A stretch of 25,610 nucleotides of DNA, from assembly GCA_028717025.1 (NCBI GenBank), contig JAQUOR010000004.1, positions 1 through 25,610 of the forward strand, written 5' to 3'. The notes beneath the pieces were generated by a model. That model was not told the DNA's origin and made no database searches. It worked only from the letters and a program-made list of their open reading frames with translations. The position numbers and the translations under genes were made by a program. Position 1 is the first letter of the stretch; every line of letters begins with the position of its first letter. The DNA is from Candidatus Omnitrophota bacterium. GTDB taxonomy: Bacteria; Omnitrophota; Gorgyraeia; Duberdicusellales; 4484-171. Below, piece by piece: positions 22,245 through 25,610 of this stretch.

Positions 22245-23033
22245 TTACATTTTAGAGAAATAAAATACCGTCGTCACCGCGCAATCAGCCAATAAAATCA
22301 AGATAAAGCTTATGACCACGCTGCGGGTAGTTGCTCTGCCCACCCCTTCTGCTCCGCCTTTGGTATTGAGACCTTCATAGCAGCCGATAAGCGCGATGAT
22401 AATCGAAAAAATCACGGATTTGGTCAAGCCGGTGAAGATATCTTTTAGTTCAAGATACTTAAAGGTCGTCTGCATGTATAAATCCGCATTTATATGCAGG
22501 CTGTTGGTCCCGACAAAAAAGCCTCCGAGTATCCCCGAGAGGTTACCCACGATAGTTAAGCAGGGCAACATGAATAAAAGCGCTAAAAATCGGGGTGCGG
22601 CCAGAAATCGCACGGGATTAATGGCCATGGTTTCAAGCGCTTCTATCTGTTCGCTGACCTTCATCGTGCCTAATTCAGCGGCAAACGCAGAACCGACCCT
22701 TCCGGCAACGACCAGACTGGTAAGCACGGGGCTTAATTCCCTGCATAACGAAATCGCCACCAGGGAAGCGACATAAAGCGTTGCTCCCATTTTTTCCAGT
22801 TGATACGCGGTCTGCATGGCGAGCACTATTCCGGTAAAAACCGTGATGAAGAACACGATAACCACCGACCGCAAGCCTACAAACACCATCTGGTAGGATA
22901 CGCTCTTAAGGTGGACGGGTTTTTTTCTGAAGGGGCCGATGAATATCCAGTAGAGGATTTTTGACAACAAAGAGAGTATGTCTTTAGTGCTTGAGGAAAC
23001 TTCGATAATATACTTTCCTATGGAAGAAATCAT
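22245..23033 (-). CDS. mlaE: ABC transporter permease MlaE
   Basis: A 262-residue integral membrane permease with the MlaE fold: an N-terminal interfacial helix (about 1-40), then five membrane helices, among them VGLRSVVIVFFITVFTGIVLAMQ and FALLFMLPCLTIVGN. Family motifs are ELSPVLTSLVVAGRVGSAFAAELGTMKVSEQIEALETMAINPVRFL in shortened form (R-V-G-S-A-x-x-A-E-L-G, EQIDAL-type EQIEAL). Together with MlaF and MlaD it moves phospholipids across the inner membrane. It starts only 8 nt after the STAS gene, so the two are co-transcribed. Confidence 0.95.
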   Translation of the reverse strand: MISSIGKYIIEVSSSTKDILSLLSKILYWIFIGPFRKKPVHLKSVSYQMVFVGLRSVVIVFFITVFTGIVLAMQTAYQLEKMGATLYVASLVAISLCRELSPVLTSLVVAGRVGSAFAAELGTMKVSEQIEALETMAINPVRFLAAPRFLALLFMLPCLTIVGNLSGILGGFFVGTNSLHINADLYMQTTFKYLELKDIFTGLTKSVIFSIIIALIGCYEGLNTKGGAEGVGRATTRSVVISFILILLADCAVTTVFYFSKM

Positions 23034-23041
23034 ATGTGCTA

Positions 23042-23371
23042 TTAGAAATTGTTCAATGCTGCATCGCGGGTATCGGCGATTTCGAAAAGTTTTGCGAGTT
23101 TTGTGATCTCAAAAACATTTTTAACTTTCTGCGACATATTGGCAAGTTTCATCGTACCGCCGATTCTTCTTAAACGCTGCAACATCTCGATGAGGGTGGC
23201 TAAACCGGATGAATCGATATAGGGGACATTTGAAAAATCAATGAGGACTTTTTTTTCGTTGTTACGGACGATCGTATCGAATGCTTTCCGTAAATCCGGG
23301 GAGGTGTTGATATTGACTTCTCCGTCCAAAACGCAAATCAACACATTATTGGCCCGCTCTTCCCTTATCAT
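23042..23371 (-). CDS. STAS-domain protein (anti-anti-sigma type; MlaB position)
   Basis: A 109-residue single STAS domain of SpoIIAA/RsbV type. The phosphorylatable serine is S54 in YIDSSGLATL. The C-terminal helix pattern (KNVFEITKLAKLFEI) is usual. In partner switching the unphosphorylated form binds the RsbW-like kinase; the CHASE2-phosphatase at 14364-16295 is a candidate reactivating enzyme. It also sits directly before mlaE, the place of mlaB, whose STAS product regulates MlaF. E. coli MlaB is more divergent, so here the signalling-type STAS may do that job. Its start overlaps the kinase gene by 26 nt, with GGGGG as ribosome site. Confidence 0.93.
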   Translation of the reverse strand: MIREERANNVLICVLDGEVNINTSPDLRKAFDTIVRNNEKKVLIDFSNVPYIDSSGLATLIEMLQRLRRIGGTMKLANMSQKVKNVFEITKLAKLFEIADTRDAALNNF

Positions 23372-23780
23372 TTTTCCCCCTTTTTTTTATAGATTTTACC
23401 ATCTTTATACCCCGGCCACAATCAAAAAATTCGACCGCATCCATAAGGCTCTTGATTAAAAATACGCCTCTGCCGGAAAGCTTCTGAAGGTTATCGTCCT
23501 TTGTGGGGTTGGGAATTTTGGCATAATCAAAACCTTTACCCTGGTTTTTTACTGCTATCGTCACGCGCGCGGGAATAATATCTATTGAGACATCGACCGG
23601 CAGCGCAGCATTAAACCGGTTACCGTGTTTTATGGCATTTACCAATGCTTCTTCCAGCGATATCCTGATATCGAAAATATCGTCATCGTTTATGCGAAAC
23701 GGTTTTATCTTTTCCAAAAATGACGCTATAAATTCCGGTATTGCTTCCAAGCGAGAAGGTAACGTCTCTGTAATAATCAT
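23346..23780 (-). CDS. RsbW/SpoIIAB-like anti-sigma serine kinase
   Basis: A 144-residue GHKL ATPase. The N box is SLEEALVNAIKHGN (41-54), G1 is NQGKGFD (79-85) and G2 GRGVFLIKSLMD (103-114). Residue 79 is Asn where SpoIIAB-type kinases mostly have Asp; Asn may still contact adenine, but ATP binding should be checked. In the family it phosphorylates the STAS partner and holds a sigma factor. No sigma factor is in view. AGGA precedes the ATG. The last codons overlap the STAS gene and include a run of eight A and five G. Confidence 0.9.
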   Translation of the reverse strand: MIITETLPSRLEAIPEFIASFLEKIKPFRINDDDIFDIRISLEEALVNAIKHGNRFNAALPVDVSIDIIPARVTIAVKNQGKGFDYAKIPNPTKDDNLQKLSGRGVFLIKSLMDAVEFFDCGRGIKMVKSIKKRGKNDKGRAGQ

Positions 23781-23837
23781 CTGGTTTCCTAAAAAGTATG
23801 TTCGTAAGCGCGCATGGGCGCCATAGAGGAAGGATCT

Positions 23838-24323
23838 TTAGCTGATCCGCTTAAATGTCTCGTTAATCATGGTATCAAGAAAATTCTCCTTCAAAACATC
23901 GTACCAGGGAACAAAAACGTTGATCACCTCAGGGGTGCCCCTGCGTTTTAATTGTTTCTCGATATACGTAGCGCAGTGATCGGCGCTTGCCTCAACGCCG
24001 TAGACATAACAACAGATTACCTTCTTGCCGGAAGTATTCTCGCAAAGGCTTATATATTTCGTTATCGCCGAAGAAGGGTACCCGCCGATGACCGGGATAC
24101 CCAAGCATAAGACGTTATAATCTTCAAGGTCAAAAGGAACAGTGGCAAGCTGCACGCGGGAAGGAGTGAAACGGTAAAGAAGACGCATCAATAAGTTTTC
24201 TCCGCCTATATACTTTAACTCGAAAATATTTGCTTCTCCTCTTTTCTGGAAGGCTTCAAAAAAACATCTGGCAACGTATGCGGTATTGCCCCTGTGTGAA
24301 TAGTAAATAACTAAACTTTTCAT
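23838..24323 (-). CDS. Flavodoxin-like FMN protein
   Basis: A 161-residue flavodoxin-fold protein. The phosphate loop is YYSHRGNTAYVA (8-19), with LCLGIPVIGGYPSSA near residue 90 and YVYGVEAS near 107 supplying flavin contacts. It probably carries electrons as an FMN protein or acts as a small NAD(P)H-linked reductase. It lies 39 nt after the NuoB/HyfI-like gene and may be part of that operon, possibly an electron partner of the complex. The cysteine-containing insert (CENTSGKKVICCYVYG) differs from classical flavodoxins. Confidence 0.85.
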   Translation of the reverse strand: MKSLVIYYSHRGNTAYVARCFFEAFQKRGEANIFELKYIGGENLLMRLLYRFTPSRVQLATVPFDLEDYNVLCLGIPVIGGYPSSAITKYISLCENTSGKKVICCYVYGVEASADHCATYIEKQLKRRGTPEVINVFVPWYDVLKENFLDTMINETFKRIS

Positions 24324-24362
24324 GATAAGGTAGTATTATAGCATGTTTACAGGTTTCGTGGT

Positions 24363-24899
24363 CTATTTTTTAGGCGGTCTTAAAAAGCGCAGGAGAGCAC
24401 ATATAATATCGCGGGGAGTGGGTGGACAGCCCGGAATATGCAGATTAACAGGCAGGATCGCCTTAACGCCGCCTTCAATATAGTAAGCTCCCTTGAATGC
24501 GCCCCCATCGAAGGCACAATCGCCTAAGGTGATGACGATTTTGGGCTGCGGCATTGCATCAAACGTCTTCTTTAAGGCGAGTACCATATTTTTTGATACC
24601 GGTCCGGTAACCAGTAACGCATCGGCATGCCGGGGAGAGGCAACAAAATTGATACCGAAACGCTGCAGATCGTAAAAAGGGTTTGTGGCGGCAATTATTT
24701 CCGATTCACAGGCACCGCAGGAGCCGGTGTCGACCTCTCTGATATGAAATGAACGTGCGAATCTTTTCTGAACCAGCCCCTTCAGCTCCTTTCCTATAGA
24801 TTCGATCGTCGCTTCGGATGTCGCTGCGCTCAACGATTCGACGTCAATGGGTGTTGACGCTATACCTTTCGATAATTTATTTTTGAGTATGTGAATCAT
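24363..24899 (-). CDS. NuoB/HyfI-like [4Fe-4S] small subunit of a group-4-hydrogenase-related complex
   Basis: A 178-residue subunit of the NADH-quinone oxidoreductase 20-kDa family. Cluster ligands are visible: C61 and C64 in DTGSCGACESEI, C128 in GDCAFDGG, and C158 in PGCPPTP. This arrangement and the N-terminal extension fit HyfI/HycG and energy-converting-hydrogenase-related (Ehr) proteins better than NuoB. The small subunit takes electrons to or from the large-subunit active site, at the membrane arm. It is encoded just after its large-subunit partner. The flavodoxin-like gene follows. Confidence 0.93.
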   Translation of the reverse strand: MIHILKNKLSKGIASTPIDVESLSAATSEATIESIGKELKGLVQKRFARSFHIREVDTGSCGACESEIIAATNPFYDLQRFGINFVASPRHADALLVTGPVSKNMVLALKKTFDAMPQPKIVITLGDCAFDGGAFKGAYYIEGGVKAILPVNLHIPGCPPTPRDIICALLRFLRPPKK

Positions 24900-24904
24900 T
24901 TTTT

Positions 24905-25002
24905 TATAATAGATTCCAGTGATTAGACAAAGATTGCGGAGATTCTTATGATCTCTTAAATCCTGCCTGCCGAAGGCAGGCGCCTAATCTCTGTAATCAT
25001 TT
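24905..25002. repeat. Intergenic repeat between large- and small-subunit genes
   Basis: GCCTGCC-GAA-GGCAGGC (24965-24981) is a perfect 7-bp hairpin, flanked by AATCTCTGTAATCA and GATTAGACAAAGATTGCGGAGATTC, words of the CAGATT family. It occupies nearly the whole 103-bp gap. Confidence 0.65.
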
Positions 25003-25610
25003 TTAAAGATCGTTTCCCGAATACGACAAATCGAAACTTTTATTACACAAAGGGAAATCGGGAATAATGTCACCCAATACTGAATATGAAAGTGCCTGCC
25101 AATTATGAAACGAAGGATCAACGATTTTACAACGTTCAAGCGCGCCATGATTACTTATGGCAGCCCAATAGAGCACCGGTCCGCGCCAGCATTCGGTGAC
25201 TCCCAAGGCGCAGCCGTCTTTCATAAGCGGATTGCCCTTAGAGGGCCCCTGATCCATGTGACCGAGAAATTGCGCTATCAAATGCAGAGATGTCTCAAAT
25301 TCTTCAAAACGCACCAAAAGGCGCGCTAAAACATCTCCACTGGTCTGCTTTGCGGGGACAAGCGCAACCTTCTGGTATATGCCGGGGAAATCTTTTCGCG
25401 TGTCGGCAGTAATCCCGCAGGCGCGAGCCGCAAGGCCCACGACGCCTAAGTCTTCTGCGGTCTTTTTTCGCAGTGTCCCTGCTCCATCGACTCTATCCAT
25501 AAAAGAGACGCTTGAAAAAAGCATCTTTTTCAATTCATGCACATCGTCTTTTATCGAATCCAACTCCTCTTGTATAATTTTTTTCTTCGACGCTGTAACG
25601 TCGATTGCCA
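25003..25610 (-). CDS. NuoD/HycE-like large subunit, C-terminal part, without Ni-binding C-terminal motif (5' end outside window)
   Basis: About 202 residues are visible and the frame stays open to the window edge, so the gene begins beyond 25610. VSFMDRVDGAGTL, DLGVVGLAARACGI and RLLVRFEEFETSL match the large subunit of group 4 [NiFe]-hydrogenases and NuoD. Hydrogenases end with DPCxxC-type Ni ligands; here the place reads IVDPSFHNWQAL, followed by IIPDFPLCNKSFDLSYSGNDL. That pattern belongs to hydrogenase-related Ehr/Hyf-like complexes which have lost the Ni site. The N-terminal CxxC cannot be seen. The likely role is an ion-pumping redox complex rather than hydrogen chemistry. Confidence 0.9.
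   Translation of the reverse strand, partial: AIDVTASKKKIIQEELDSIKDDVHELKKMLFSSVSFMDRVDGAGTLRKKTAEDLGVVGLAARACGITADTRKDFPGIYQKVALVPAKQTSGDVLARLLVRFEEFETSLHLIAQFLGHMDQGPSKGNPLMKDGCALGVTECWRGPVLYWAAISNHGALERCKIVDPSFHNWQALSYSVLGDIIPDFPLCNKSFDLSYSGNDL

Overview
The window is one long co-directional block. Every convincing gene lies on the minus strand, so transcription runs from high to low coordinates. The proteins point to a Gram-negative (diderm), probably anaerobic bacterium: Mla-type lipid transport genes, two OM lipoproteins, a beta-barrel, a ferrous iron uptake operon and a group-4-hydrogenase-like respiratory module. The mix of NifU/NifS, tandem FecR proteins, many regulators and gaps packed with short palindromic repeats resembles uncultivated lineages such as Omnitrophota or the wider PVC group. 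That placement is an inference from style, not a marker-gene result. I see no rRNA, tRNA, CRISPR array, transposase or phage gene.

Layout in transcription order. (a) 25610-23838: the C-terminal part of a NuoD/HycE-like large subunit (its 5' end is outside the window), a NuoB/HyfI-like small subunit, and a flavodoxin-like protein. (b) 23780-20479: an RsbW-type anti-sigma kinase, a STAS anti-anti-sigma-type protein, then MlaE permease, MlaF ATPase and MlaD MCE protein. (c) 20169-14364: three FecR-domain exported proteins (two share an exact 491-bp block), an outer-membrane beta-barrel, and a CHASE2 receptor fused to an RsbU/SpoIIE-type phosphatase. (d) 14363-10487: a 338-bp gap with a large hairpin, then fur-feoB-dtxR/feoA-osmC behind a clear promoter with a perfect palindromic operator. 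(e) 10197-6179: a small secreted cysteine-motif protein with its own terminator, a compact YdbH-like protein with a lipoprotein that fuses YnbE and YdbL, an OmpA-like lipoprotein, an unknown membrane-anchored protein and a cupin. (f) 5858-2377: nifU-nifS-thiM-thiE, tightly coupled behind a good sigma-70-type promoter. (g) 2327-1: a membrane histidine kinase and the start of its response regulator.

How the parts may work together. Blocks (b) and (c) contain all the pieces of a partner-switching circuit except a sigma factor: a periplasmic sensor (CHASE2) with phosphatase output, a STAS protein with the phosphorylatable serine, and a matching kinase. The STAS gene sits exactly where mlaB would be in an mla operon. 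The most interesting idea here is that envelope signals sensed by FecR/CHASE2 proteins set the phosphorylation state of a STAS protein that acts on the Mla transporter, on a distant sigma factor, or on both. Block (e) adds a second predicted inter-membrane lipid bridge of YdbH type. Almost every intergenic gap carries short inverted-repeat elements running from just after one stop codon to just before the next ribosome binding site.
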